From: Leptobrachium leishanense
Taxonomy: Eukaryota; Chordata; Amphibia; Anura; Megophryidae
Direction: 5' to 3'
NCBI GenBank assembly: GCA_009667805.1
Contig: CM019064.1
Location: forward strand, 74,770,400-74,834,399
DNA: 64,000 bases
Shown here: positions 31,960-43,309 of the stretch, piece after piece
How the letters are laid out: every line of letters begins with the position of its first letter
Numbering within the stretch: position 1 is the stretch's first letter
Program-made: the position numbers and the translations under genes
Notes under the pieces: model-generated
The model's database searches: none
What the model saw: only the letters and a program-made list of their open reading frames with translations
Told to the model about the DNA's origin: nothing

Positions 31960-32639
31960 AGTGCAACAAGCAAAAAGGTTGTCATTTGCGCTCACCCCCA
32001 TAGGTCCATGCGAAACAAAACACAGAGGTTTTGGTTTACTTGAATGGCCATTAAGTGTAGGGATGAGCTGTTAGGTTCGGAATTCGATTCGAACATTGTC
32101 CGTTCGAAAGTTCGCGAACTTCGAACTTTTTGGGACGTTCGCCAAAAATTTGAAAAAAAAAAAGTATAAAAAATGCTTAAAAAATACAAAAAAATCTAGA
32201 AATAAAGAGACTCTTTACTGCAGAATATTATAAGCAATGGTTTATTAGATATTGAATTAAAACGGGAATATTTTTAACATTGAAGCCTATGGGATAAAAC
32301 ATTCTTGTTGCTAAAACATCAGACAGACGAGGCCCTCTAATCAGGCACTGTAGAGGGCAGCCCGCCGGGGCCTCCCAAGGATCCTTTGAGGTGCATGTGG
32401 CCACCGGATGACAGAGCTGCGACTGTGCGGGCTAGCCGCCCGGGTGCATGTGGCAGAGACAGGCGGCGCAGGGTGGGAGCCACTGCACCTGCGGCCACGG
32501 CAGACCCCCCCCCCACAACCAGGATCCAGGGAGCGCCCACTGACCACCAGGCTAAGGTAAGATGACACATTTCTAAAAAAAATCTGAGGACATTTTTAAA
32601 TGTCCCCGGGAACATAAAATAAAACCTTTTTTTTTTCTT

Positions 32640-32698
32640 TCTCTACCTGGCTGAATGTATTTAATTATATATATTAGATACATTCAGCCAGGTAGAGG
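32640..32698. repeat. Hairpin with 20-bp stem
   Basis: CTCTACCTGGCTGAATGTAT and its exact complement ATACATTCAGCCAGGTAGAG surround an AT-rich loop. It lies within the hAT-like element. Confidence 0.85.
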
Positions 32699-32885
32699 GG
32701 GGTGGCATGTGGGCTGCTCGGGGTCTCAGGCAGTGGTTTGTTTTTTTTGTGTGTATATTTTTAACAAATTTATAGGGGAAGGTAAGGGCAGGTATGATAT
32801 ATATATATATATAATATATATATATTATTATTATAAATATATATATCCAGACTTGTATTACACACACATTTTGGCAAATAATTGC

Positions 32886-33009
32886 CCCCCCATTTGGCTG
32901 ATCCCTCCAGAAGAAATGTTGAACCCGATAGAGCAGGGAATAATATATAGATTCTCTGCTCTGTCGGGTTCAACATTTCTTCTGGAGGGATCAGCCAAAT
33001 TGGGGGCGC
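32886..33009. repeat. Fold-back repeat with arms of about 55 bp
   Basis: The arm CCATTTGGCTGATCCCTCCA...GAAATGTTGAACCCGATAGA is mirrored nearly perfectly after the loop ATAATATATAG. It could be a small foldback element that landed in the hAT-like element. Confidence 0.85.
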
Positions 33010-33084
33010 ATTTAGTTGAGATTGTCCACATGCCACCCCCCATGTGCATATGTTTATATATGGTCTGAGATCTGTGGGTGGGTG

Positions 33085-33190
33085 TATATATATATCTGCG
33101 TGTTGATCTATACGTATATATATCTGCGTGTTGATATATACGTATATATAGGTCTGCGTGTTGAAATATACGTATATGTCTGTGTGTTAT
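33085..33190. repeat. Minisatellite, unit about 31-32 bp, 3-4 copies
   Basis: Unit TATATCTGCGTGTTGATATA followed by TACGTATA repeats with small changes. It lies within the hAT-like element. Confidence 0.85.
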
Positions 33191-33785
33191 CAATCCATCC
33201 ATACACTATACACAGCGCTCTGTGTCCCTATAAAATATATGATATGGGGTTACCTTTTTTTATATTTTTATACTATTCCTATTAAATTAACAGTAATTTT
33301 TGATGTATTTTATTCAGTAGAAACTTTTTTGTGAAAATAAAACGGATTTGTGTGTACATTTTAATTTAGTTAGTGGATTCTTGTCCAGTGCAGTGAGAAG
33401 CAAACGTAATGCAGTGTAGACACGCTGCGAGGTGGAGCGGAGTGAAGTCAAGCCTGCAAAATGTTTGCTTCTCTTTGCTTCGCTACACGCTCAGTGTGTC
33501 TCAGCCTTTATTCCCGCATCGCTAGCTTACCGAATCAGTTTTTATACTTGTTACTGACCCTGCTTGTTCTGAGGACCCGATCTGTTGCCGACTTTGCCTG
33601 CCATTTGACTATGCTCTCTGTGTATTCCCTGCCTGTTCTGTTTGCTTCCTGTTGCTACTGGTGTGCGCCAATTCTCACCATATACAGTAGCGCAGTACAA
33701 GTGCCTAAACATTGCTGACCCGGTTTTGTTATAGCTGCTGATGTAAATGAATAGATCGGGGATCTCTTCTACATTACCAAAACCT

Positions 33786-33982
33786 CCACCACTGCACTCT
33801 TCCACAATACCGCAGAGGGGTTACGGTGTGAAGGCACTTGCTGCCACCAAAGGCACAATATTTGGGTGCACTGCCACTGACACCTATACCAGATTCATAT
33901 CATTTTAATATTGGACCGCAGGGTCCAACCCTGCACTCTTCCACAATACCACAGAGGGGTTACGGTGTGATGGCACTGTTGC
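33786..33982. repeat. Two direct copies of a 50-bp sequence
   Basis: CTGCACTCTTCCACAATACC...CAGAGGGGTTACGGTGTGA occurs at about 33791 and again at about 33932, about 141 bp apart. Confidence 0.8.
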
Positions 33983-34620
33983 TGACACTAAAGGCCCATT
34001 TTAAAGCACCTATTGTTACTTTCATCCAAAGCCTGCATAAGTTTAACCATAATTTAGCCAAAAAAATCACTAAACTTGTTCTGCCTGAGCTAAAAAGTCT
34101 CCTCTTTTCATACAGGCTGCCGCCCCAAGCAGTTGTTTATGAATAGATTAAAGGAAAAACATTTACTGTCATTTAAAATGTCATTTTTTTTGTTTTTAAA
34201 TGTTTCTATATATCCTACAAATCCGCCACTTTACGGGGGTGTTGGGCTCATCACTAATTAAGTGTAAACCCACCCGCCACACCTTTGGTTCCAGTGGGTG
34301 CTACCTAATGAAACCAAGAGCTGCTTTTCTAAGCAACCACATATCCTCATGCTGCTTATCAGCTGATGGATTCCCAAATTGGAGTTGTCCCTGGTGAGGG
34401 TATAAATATAAACCCATCAGTTTGCCGCCTAGCTGATAAGCAGCATGAGCATATGTGGTTGCTTAGAAAAGCAGCACTTGATTTCATTAGGTAGGACCCA
34501 CCGGACCCAAAAGGTGTGGCGGGTGGTCTTACACTTAATGGCCATTCAAGTAAACCAAAACCTCTGACTGTGTTTTGTTTTGCATGAGCACAAATAACAA
34601 CCTTTTTTCTTGTTGTGTTT

Positions 34621-35567
34621 TGTGCATGGAGCGGACTGGATGCTTCTAGTCTGCGAGGCCGCCCTGGTGGGGAATAGGCACGAAATGTTTTTTTCCTAAT
34701 ATATATTAGCATCAAACGGCATTAATATTCATGGTCTGCTGTATATCACCTGCTTGTTGTGGATAAATCCACTTGTTTTCCCACTGTGACCTACTTTTCT
34801 GCTGTGTGTCACCAGAAATTGGGCTGTGCCTGCATACCCTGCTACCATGAAAGTGACAGTGTCTCCAAAATGTTCGTGAATAGAAAATTCCTATATGGAC
34901 GGAGTTGTTCATTTCAACTTATTATCAAGATTCGCACAGTGATGTCATATTCCAGCATCGCTCCCTAAACTCAAATTCACGTGAATCTACCAAAGAACAC
35001 GTATGGCTAAAGCAGAAGCTCTTTCGTTCTTCAAGAGACCTTCTAAATTAGTCTTAGCGGTCAACAAGGTGGTCTGGCCCGGTCCGATGCTTTAAGTGCA
35101 TAATCTATGTATTTCCATTTCTTGGTTGAAAGGCTCGAGAGCGGCACGGGGCATACGCCTGAACAGGTCTGCCTTACAGATGAATGTGCTTGCAGTGAAA
35201 GCTGTCATATCAGAATAGAAATGATGCATAACACTTCTGTCTCTTTTAGACAAGTGGTGTGCAGTACAATATGTATGAGCAGTCTTCCATTTCTGTCAGT
35301 GAGCCAGTATGAAAAAAAATTGCATTAAACGATAAATTAAACTACTCTCATTTCTATGGCCAGCCTAATGCACAGATAATTAACTTACACAATTCGGAGG
35401 AATAGATCAAACACTTCAGTAAAGATCTTGCGTCAAAGTCAAGTAATGGATTTCTTCAAATGCCGTCTTATAGGATATAAGATGATACATTTGACACAGG
35501 CAAGTATGAAGGCATGTTGAGTCACCAAGTCGGATTACTGCTCCGTGTGGCCCTTTGAACAGACTAT
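34621..35567. other. Unassigned sequence
   Basis: No recognised element. A splice-acceptor-like CACTTCTGTCTCTTTTAG at 35232-35249 is followed by a 20-codon open stretch to TGA at 35310-35312; this is too short to call. Confidence 0.45.
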
Positions 35568-36261
35568 GGGCACTATTACGATCATCACGCTAAAAAGGGG
35601 ACGCTAGGGAGAAAAACCTGAGCCTGCAGGTTTTTCCTTCGCATCCCCGTTTTAGTGTGATATTACGATGCAGGCGCTAAACCAGCAGTCTGCACCGTAA
35701 CCCGGCGCTAAGTGCCACCGCGAGCAACCCCTCCATGGATTCCATAGGACTCCATTGAGGCTTTCGCTGCCAGTCACATGACCCGCAGGATCTTGCCTCG
35801 CGAGATCCGGCAGGTCGGCGTAGTGATTCGCAGAGGGAGACTGGGGTACTCCCCCCCCCCAGTCTCTCACTGCTCCTGGTGGCAAGAAGAGGCGGATGGA
35901 GCCGCCGTTCTTGCAGTGGGATGGAAGGTGAGTATGTGATTATGGGGGTGGTTTCAGCTGGTGCTGACTGATTCTGCAGAAGCAGAATCTGTTAGCACCA
36001 GGTCCTGGCTGTGGTTACCTTTTAAGTTAACCACAGCAGGACGGTAAATAGCGTTAGGACTTTGTAATCATAATTCTCATTAACACTTTGCGCTCCCCAT
36101 GTTAAGCATAGGGAGTGCAAAGTACAGTGAGCTCGAGCTGAAAAGCGCAAGATCCGTATCGCTAATGGATTTTTTAACCTGTTGACGTTCGGATTGCAAT
36201 ATGGTGCACCCACGCTAAGGCAACCACAGCTAACGTTAGCATTAGAAATGTAATAGTGCCC
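35568..36261. mobile_element. 694-bp MITE, intact copy of the GGGCACTAT family
   Basis: Inverted ends GGGCACTATTACG and GTAATAGTGCCC, with TAT next to both ends. The interior aligns with the split copy at 13128-14834 (CTCCATGGATTCCATAG, TCACATGACCCGCAGGATCT, GTGAGTATGTGATTATGGGG). No ORF has a recognised motif. Confidence 0.85.
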
Positions 36262-36310
36262 TATACTTTTATATTAATCCTTAGTTCTGGTATCTTTCTT
36301 TAATCTGTAG

Positions 36311-36401
36311 GAACATATATGAACAACTAAAGGAACATGAGCATGAAATGGAAAAGTTCCCCTCACTCAATGGCAGCAGGAAAAAGAAAAACACTACATG
36401 A
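36311..36401 (+). CDS. Candidate short terminal exon of an unidentified host gene
   Basis: TGGTATCTTTCTTTAATCTGTAG resembles a 3' splice site. It is followed by 29 codons from 36312 to TGA at 36399-36401, starting NIYEQLKEHEHEMEKFPSLN and ending in a basic GSRKKKNTT. The charged, helix-like composition is unusual for random AT-rich intergenic sequence. The length is short enough for chance. I do not recognise a family. Confidence 0.3.
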
Positions 36402-36514
36402 AAAAAAATGCAAAGACTGTTACAATCTAGCAACATGAGCAAAATATCAGTTATTCACCAAACATGATATACCTGTATCTCCAGTGGGCAATACAGCAAC
36501 CAGAAAGCCAGCAC

Positions 36515-36700
36515 CAGGGGCGGACTGACCCATCGGGCACTCGGGCACCGACTGAGTGCCCGGGGGTTGGTAGGGGCCTGGTTTTGAGATGTACAGACAG
36601 TGGGCCTGCTATTTTCCTCAGCTCCAGAGCTATAATCTTCAACGGTGGCGAGTGTGGGGGGAGGGCAACGGGGCCCCCGGGCGCGATTTTCTTAGGCAGC
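36515..36700. mobile_element. hAT-like left terminus (CAGGGGCGGACTGACC)
   Basis: CAGGGGCGGACTGACCCATC followed by CGGGCACTCGGGCA / TGAGTGCCCGGGGG is a typical GC-rich hAT-type end. I could not locate the matching right end, so its extent is unknown. Confidence 0.5.
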
Positions 36701-37196
36701 TGGAAAATATTAGGGGCTTACAATTCCCCTATGTATGAGCCGCACTGAATCTGGAAGAGTTAGTCACGTAGCGTTGGTGACGCAGTGCGCCGGCGCCAAG
36801 CTTCATGTCATGTGGGGAGGAAAGAGCAGGAGGCTCCACACTGGCCCGGCAGCCTGACCAAGAGTGCCGTGCGCGCACCCACACGCAGACCATGATTGAG
36901 TGAGTGACTGACTGTGAGACACAGAACACCTGTCCATTAGATCCGTCGCCTGTGCCGTCCATACCCCAAGCCCCAGGTACCTGCTGTTATTTCTTTTGGC
37001 TTTTTATTTCCTCCTAACTCCCTCCACGTGTTACTGGGGCTGCTTGAACGCTGTCCTTGTCCCTTTCACTATTTTGGGCCGTTTGTTCCTGCCTGCCTGT
37101 CTGCTGAAAGCTCTCTCTTGTGAGAGCCCCTGACATTGCCAGCTGTGACAGGGGAGTCTGCTCCGGTGAGTAAGGAAGTGGAACTGTCCGAGCCCC

Positions 37197-37700
37197 GCCG
37201 GCATCATGGAGTTATTTTCTTTTCTTTCCCGTGTGCACACAGAGATTGCCCAAGCCAGGTTTTAAAACATTACATTACCAACAGAAATATATTATATTGC
37301 GCTCCTCCGTGTCTCACCCCGATACTGCTCCTGCTTTGTAACCAGGACGGTGCAAGTTCAAGTCATAGCAGCACTTTTTTTTTTTATCTCCTATACCTGT
37401 GTCTTTTATTTTACCTTCCAAAGCCAGCACAGAAATAATGATAGTATTATAAAATTATCATTATTTTTCTGCTTGCTTTGGAAGGTAAAATAAAGACAAA
37501 GGTAAATGAGATTAAAAAACATGTGCTGCTATGATTTGAACTTGCACCGTCCTGGTTACAAAACATGAGTAGTAACAGGATGAGACACAGAGCAGCTCAA
37601 TGTAATATGCTGCTTTGTTGGTACTATTGTAATGTTTTAAATGATTGCCTGGCTCAGGTAATCTCTGCGTGCGCAGAAGAAAAAAAAACCTCCATGACAT
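37197..37700. repeat. Large palindrome, arms of about 250 bp
   Basis: Centred near 37447. The left arm holds CCAGGACGGTGCAAGTTCAA and TTTATTTTACCTTCCAAAGC; the right arm holds GCTTTGGAAGGTAAAATAAA and TTGAACTTGCACCGTCCTGG. Divergence between arms rises away from the centre. It is probably a foldback transposon. Confidence 0.85.
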
Positions 37701-38087
37701 CGGCAGGTCTCCGTAGGAGTCTCATCAGGACAGATACTGCTGGTCACCAGATCGGTCACTTTTGACATCAGCATGCTGAGAGCGACCACTGTAGAGAGCG
37801 TACTCAGAAAGACCATGATGGACTGCATCTGTGTATTGTGCTCCGCTTCGCTCCATCGTTCAACTTGCATACGTAAAGTGCGCAGGTCTGTACCGGTGTA
37901 CTATTTGCAGTTGCTACGGTACGCAAGTTGTGTAGTAGCGCAATTTGTGTCGAATAGTTTCAAGGACTTCCGAGTACAGGAGTCACTGAGCCGAAGAGGA
38001 GGAGCAGCACGGTGAGGGACAAAAGGTGAGTAAATATGCATGGAATAAAAATAAATAAATAATTTGGATGTGGCAGTCAGCAGCATC

Positions 38088-38289
38088 TTTTTTTTTTTGA
38101 GAAAGTATTTTACCAGGAAGGATACATTGAGATTTCTCTCGTTTTCAAGTATGTCCTGGGTGGCGAGTATGTACCGTTAGGTGTCTTGCCCATGGACACT
38201 TACTGGAGAGGTGCTCTTGCTGGGATTCAAACCCATGTCTCCACAGGCTCTCTCCACGCAGAGCAGTGATGTTACCTCTACTCCACCCA
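38088..38289 (-). mobile_element. tRNA-derived SINE with LINE-like 3' tail, second copy
   Basis: On the minus strand it starts GGGTGGAGTAGAGGTAACAT, has the B-box-like GGGTTTGAATCCC, the core GTGTCCATGGGCAAGACACC and the tail GAGAAATCTCAATGTATCCT...TTTCTCAAAAAAAA. It is colinear with 10271-10469. Confidence 0.82.
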
Positions 38290-38513
38290 GCCGGTACATC
38301 TGTGCAATTATTTAAGGGCAAAAAGGAGCTCTATTTTTAATAGTGTATCCCTTTAATGGAGTATTAGTTCAATGTATATGTGGATTATTGTACACTAATA
38401 CATTTTATACAATGTATATTTTGTAGGTTTTGTACTGCAATAAAACATATTGAATATATACACTTGGTTTGTGTGCATTTCGTGGATTAGAAAGTGTGAA
38501 AGTGTGATTAGAA

Positions 38514-38554
38514 ACCACTGAGGAAGCCGTGGTACGCGGCGAAATGCGTCTGGT
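38514..38554 (+). ncRNA. Hammerhead-ribozyme-like motif
   Basis: The order of parts is stem I 5' strand ACCA, core CTGAGGA, stem II GCCGTG/CGCGGC with loop GTA, core GAAA, a vestigial stem III TGCG, cleavage-site-like GTC and stem I 3' strand TGGT. This is the architecture of the small hammerheads associated with Penelope-like elements, which have almost no stem III. An unpaired A precedes stem II, which may reduce activity. No Penelope coding sequence is visible nearby. Confidence 0.5.
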
Positions 38555-39463
38555 CACCTGGCTGTGCCAGGTTAATTTCTTTTTTAACTGTTTTTATGTT
38601 TTAATAAATCTTATTATTTGCATCAGTTCCCGTTGTGCTGCTGAATTCAGAGGGTTTCCATGGGCTTGACCTTTAACAAGTCCACAGGTTATTCACTCCA
38701 GAGCTTGGCTATAAGCTCCAACACATGTGAGTTTGATTGCCAAACCAATTCTTCCAATATACTGTCAGTAGATCTGCACAAGGAGGTTTCCTTTTTGCTT
38801 TGTGTCTTCTCATGTACCGAGATTGAAAAAGATTCCCGCTTTTGAAGGTCGTGGGTCGCCTCTCCTGATACAGGAACAAAGGACCCATATGTGATGACCC
38901 GCTCAGAGCCAGCATCAGGGCTCTTTCTTTGTGAGTGGGACCGTTATACTGCATAGTTACCTCACACTGCATATTCGTACTGTACTATTTGTATTCTTTA
39001 CTGTTTTTCATGATACATGAGGATGATATATCTAAAGAGAACCATTTAAAGAGAACCACCTTACGACCCAAGAGCGACTGTCATCGCGCCGCCAGATACG
39101 TATTTTGTCTAGAAAGTGTATTTAATGAGAAAATCCTTATGGCAGCAGCATTCATGTAGAAATTATTACAGGAATAGTAAGAATTTGCATCACTGCATGT
39201 TTTAATAGGAGTGGACAACCTATAATTATACTGATCATCGCTGTAGTTCTTAAAGCCATTGTGGAAAATTAATAAAAGATAATACTGGAGAAAATGATAG
39301 AGGATTGAACTTCGGGAAAAATGAAGAAATTCTTAATGGCCCGACATAGCTGACAGAGGTTATATTACTATTTTAAGTAGTAACTATTAGAGTATTATAA
39401 AGATAATTCTCCCAGGACCAGTGGACTTACGGAAAACCGTTTTCCATTCCGGACAGTGTAATA
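38555..39463. other. Unassigned sequence after the hammerhead-like motif
   Basis: No recognised gene; ORFs here lack motifs. Confidence 0.5.
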
Positions 39464-39730
39464 ATGTATGTACCCAGTGTTTGTTTGTTTTTTGAGGCGG
39501 TACGTGCCGGTACGCCATACCGGCACCTCATCTCCAGCCGTCCAAGACTTCCTCTGCTGGACATAAAATACTACTACTTAAAGCTGGAGATCCATGTTGA
39601 TGTGGTTAAAAAAGAGATCTCGGAGCTGTTCGTTCAGCTTCAGCACCTTGGCAGATATGTCCGAGGTACTGACAGTATGGAGACACATTCTGGAGTCCAT
39701 TTTCAAACCAGTTTAATCTGCAATAAATAA
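39464..39730 (+). pseudogene. Possible LINE ORF1 coiled-coil fragment
   Basis: The open frame contains LKLEIHVDVVKKEISELFVQ and LGRYVRGTDSMETH. This resembles the coiled-coil part of L1/Tx1-type ORF1 proteins, where VKKEIxxLGxRxxHxE patterns are common. It is short and highly diverged, and no other LINE parts adjoin it, so the call is tentative. Confidence 0.3.
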
Positions 39731-40811
39731 TAATCAATATCGTTGCTCCAGAATAGTACCAGATCAGGTTTACTTGACGTTGGGCTCCTGTAGGAGGTTT
39801 TGAAGCTTGGGTATACTCGATAGTAGTGAAGTGGTTAAAAACTCTCACCCCAACCCTCACAGAATTTTATTTAATTGAACGTATAACTTTTGTGCAAGAC
39901 CCATTTTATTTAATGCATTAACACAGCCGTAGTACAGATAATCCTGGGAGTTTTTTGCTTGTCTGAGAATTATGAAGCCGTTATCAACCTTTTAAAATAC
40001 AGAATCCTGTTAAAAAGCACAGATATCCGCCAAATGGTTCAACTGGCTCAAAGGTGAAGCCAGCTCGTAGAAAGAAAAAGTATTGTGTCTAGGACCTTCT
40101 GTGATACATCAAACATTGATTTATGACTTATTGTTATAAAAGTACATTTTATTTTGGTATGACTCCAAATATCAGCGAAATTAATGATTTTTCTGCTAAC
40201 CCACGTGTTATTTCCTGACTATGCCAACAGTTCATTGCTCATATTCGTAAGAACAGCGTGATGTCACCTCTCCCTGAGCACGCAAGACCTAAATTTCAAC
40301 ATAGAATGGAAAAACCTCCTTTGATCCTTTAATTGGTAGAGAGCAGTTTGGCTTTTCAAACCTCTATCTGCTACAAAGAGGGAGACATTTAGTCGTGCCC
40401 AGTGATTTCTATAGTATCTGTAACGGTACGATTGATTTTGACTTTTCTGCCTAATGCTTTTGTAGTTGATTTCAGAACTCTAAAGTTAAAAACGTGATTT
40501 CAACACATGCGTGGCTTTTATTCAAAATATAGACACAGAATTAAATTAATTGGATTGTTATAGCCTACCATTTACTGCTACAAAAAGCACAGCATGTTAA
40601 TGAATGAATCGGGTGGAAAATTGTTATGGCTCTGAATTCCTGTGAAGTGATATACTCCACATTGTGTAACAGTGTGATTAGGGGCAGGGTGAAAGACCAC
40701 AGTTTTGTTAGCAGGCAGATGGAGATATCCCTTTCCCTCCTATAGGGTTAATTCTCAGCTGACTCCTGATTAAGACTGCCCTGCCTTTATAGGTACAGTG
40801 GATCCCTCTTA
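39731..40811. other. Unassigned AT-rich sequence
   Basis: No gene or paired repeats recognised. Confidence 0.5.
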
Positions 40812-41261
40812 GGCTAGGGTCAGACGAGTGCATTTTGTACGGACTGTGCGTCTGTGTAGTACGGACGTACTTACTGACTGACGACAAGGTAGGGGCCACA
40901 CAGTCGGTTTTTTTCACTGACGTATTTTTTGACTGATGTAGCAGGGAAAATAAATTACGATGATTAAACATTCTGTCCGTCAAAAATGCTGGACGTATAA
41001 ATGCAGTCCGTCTGACCACGCTCCATCACTCACACACAAAGCTATGCAGACGTTGTGGATGTGGCGCACTCTGCACGTCCGTTCTAGCAGTATTACGTTC
41101 TTGCCTAACCTGCGTCCGTTTGCAGCATCCGTCATGCGTCCGCACTTCTGTGCGCAGGTACTTCGTGTGTGGGGCTCCATTTAACACAATTGTATGCTAT
41201 CACGGACGTACTTATGTGCGGGCAACACGGACGTTAACACTGCGTTCGTCTGACACCAGCC
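40812..41261. mobile_element. PIF/Harbinger-like MITE, diverged copy
   Basis: Starts GGCTAGGGTCAGACGAGTGC and ends GCGTTCGTCTGACACCAGCC, flanked by TTA and TAA. The interior is more diverged than in the copies at 16926 and 22351 but keeps the CGTCCGT-rich, mirrored layout. Confidence 0.82.
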
Positions 41262-41574
41262 TAAGAGAGCAGTCTTTGTGCTGGGTGCAGCAGAGGAGGA
41301 GACTAGCCCTGAAGTTACTAAGAGAAGTACACTTTATTTTGTTTTTCCTTTATTGGTAAGCATGTTAGCTGCCCAAAGTTTATAGTGAGGGGAGAAAAAT
41401 GTTTAGTTAGAATCCTAATGAGTAGGCTTTTGATTTATATGTTAGACTTTCACGTTTATTGGATACTCTGCATGTACAGTGACTGCCCAATAAAGAAAAG
41501 CCTGAAACACTAATACATGTGTCCAGTGGCTATATCATAATGGACAATATATGTGGGCATCAATAATCCACATC

Positions 41575-41662
41575 ATTTATTTATTTTTATTTATTTATAA
41601 AGGATTTTACCAGGAAGGATACATTGAGATTTCTCTCGTTTTCAAGTATGTCCTGGGTTGGT
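41575..41662 (-). mobile_element. 5'-truncated LINE 3' end (Rex1/L2-like tail)
   Basis: On the minus strand it reads CCAGGACATACTTGAAAACG, then GAGAAATCTCAATGTATCCT, then a TAAATAAATAAA tail. This is identical in layout to the tail at 47250-47310. Confidence 0.75.
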
Positions 41663-41855
41663 TGTGGTCACCAATTGGTTTCACTAAAGAGCAAAATATC
41701 CTCCCTTTGTCTCTCAAGAGGCAAAATGACGACATCTGTGGAATACCATGAGCTTTTGACAGGATATGACATAATAATCCAGCTACACTCCTTCTAATAA
41801 AGCCACTTTCCTTTTAAGAGTTACTAGGACCAACTCTAGTTGGAAACAAGACTAT

Positions 41856-42033
41856 CAGGGTTATTCAGAGAGAGGTGAAAACCAAGAGAATTGCCAGGAG
41901 AATGAACAATCTAGACCAAATAGCTGATTTGGAAAGTGAGATAAATAGGAGAATTTTTATGGTTTGGCTATTTTGACCTGGAATTTTCACTTCGGTCATT
42001 CTACTGAGTTTCACCTCTCTCTGAATAACCCTG
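41856..42033. mobile_element. 178-bp mariner-like MITE
   Basis: Ends CAGGGTTATTCAGAGAGAGG and CCTCTCTCTGAATAACCCTG, with TAT on both sides. It is the intact relative of the nested pair at 18457-18824. Confidence 0.88.
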
Positions 42034-43309
42034 TATATATTTACCAACCTTCTATAGATTTAACCAGGAAGACCAAGACATGGACTCTCTTCTGCTTTGG
42101 CAATTGTCCTGTACACTGGCCATGCAGTCCATGTATTGTGTCTATCTGAATGAGTAAAGATGACTTTGAAATGTATATGGAGACGAGTTCTAATCACCTA
42201 AGCTGTGTATCAGTTTCTCGAAGTGTTTAGCATTACTATGATATAGCATTGACTGTATTTGTCTTTGCTTTTTTTTAATCTTTTTGTTACCCTTTATTGT
42301 TTTTCTCCAGTAAAAATTATTTTACCCATTAAATGAGCTTGTGTCCTCCTCGCTAGCCTTCATCCTAGGCTATGGGCTAGTATACCTTTTTTAAATCTAA
42401 TTTTCTACAACAAAAGAAAAATACTGATGCAGTCATGTTCTAGATTTCTGGTATCTTCAGCCAATCAGAACTCAGCTGGAATTCACATCACAGCCCGTAA
42501 AAATGCACATACCTAAATTAATTAATGTCCATTTGTTGTCTGATATAAAATGCAAACTTCATCAAAATTATGTATTTGAAGAAATCACAAGTTGTTTTGT
42601 GATTTCCTGGATAATATGGTCTTTAATATAATATTAGGGAAAGTATTAAAGTTTCTCCAAATGTTACTTTTTGCTTGTGATCGTCTGAAATATTAACAAG
42701 AACACTCAGTTAAAGACAATCTGCTCTTAGGTATTAGATGGTATCTGTTTTTGGACATTAGCTTGGGAATCATCAAGGGCGGCACAATCTGCGCACAGCG
42801 GGTCACACGGCTAACCTGCTTCTAGTGTTACAAATGTGTCCAAACTGCAGCTGTGAAATAAATAGCTTCTCTCAAGGTCATTACAGATTTTAACCATGAT
42901 TATATTTGAACTTTAAGCGATGTTAAGAACAGTAAGAGCAAAAAGCACTAAATTAAACCAATGAATATCTGCGTGTTTTGGCTTTTTCAATGAAATACCA
43001 CCTCAAATGAAGAGGGATATTTATGAAGGTGTTTGAATAGTTTATTAATATTCACCCACAATTATCTAGACATGTAGTAACCTGGAAATTAGTCCTAAAT
43101 AATACTCATTACAAGAGGCCTATGCTGAATGCCTTGGTGCATCCAGAGTACCACTGATTGTATGACATCTAGCCTTTAGCCTCCCAAAAGCATAATCACC
43201 CTGGAATCATTCTGAGAATTGATTAGTTTCGAGCTACGAGAGTCCCTTCCTTGCACACCAACCACACACTGGTGCTCACTCACAGGGTGCCGCTATGCCC
43301 TAGCCACAC
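42034..43309. other. Unassigned AT-rich sequence
   Basis: No recognised gene, repeat boundary or exon-like segment. Confidence 0.55.

Larger units (their letters stand above)
32058..34256. mobile_element. 2.2-kb hAT-like element (TAGGGATGAGC) with 8-bp duplication
   Basis: The ends TAGGGATGAGC and GGGCTCATCACTA are flanked by identical ATTAAGTG at 32050-32057 and 34257-34264. The interior includes the shared AT-rich module (32160-32300), short palindromes, a minisatellite and non-coding sequence. I see no transposase, so it is non-autonomous. Confidence 0.88.
31960..34620. mobile_element. Palindromic MITE split by a 2.2-kb hAT element
   Basis: The left arm (about 31960-32057) contains CAACAAGCAAAAAGGTTGTC and GAGGTTTTGGTTTACTTGAA. 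The right arm (about 34257-34620) contains their reverse complements near 34545-34615. The arms continue inward from 34257, with ACCCACCCGCCACACCTTT matched by AAAGGTGTGGCGGGTGGT-type sequence, and GCAACCACATATCCTCATGC matched by GCATGAGCATATGTGGTTGC. Without the insertion the element is about 450 bp. Confidence 0.8.
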
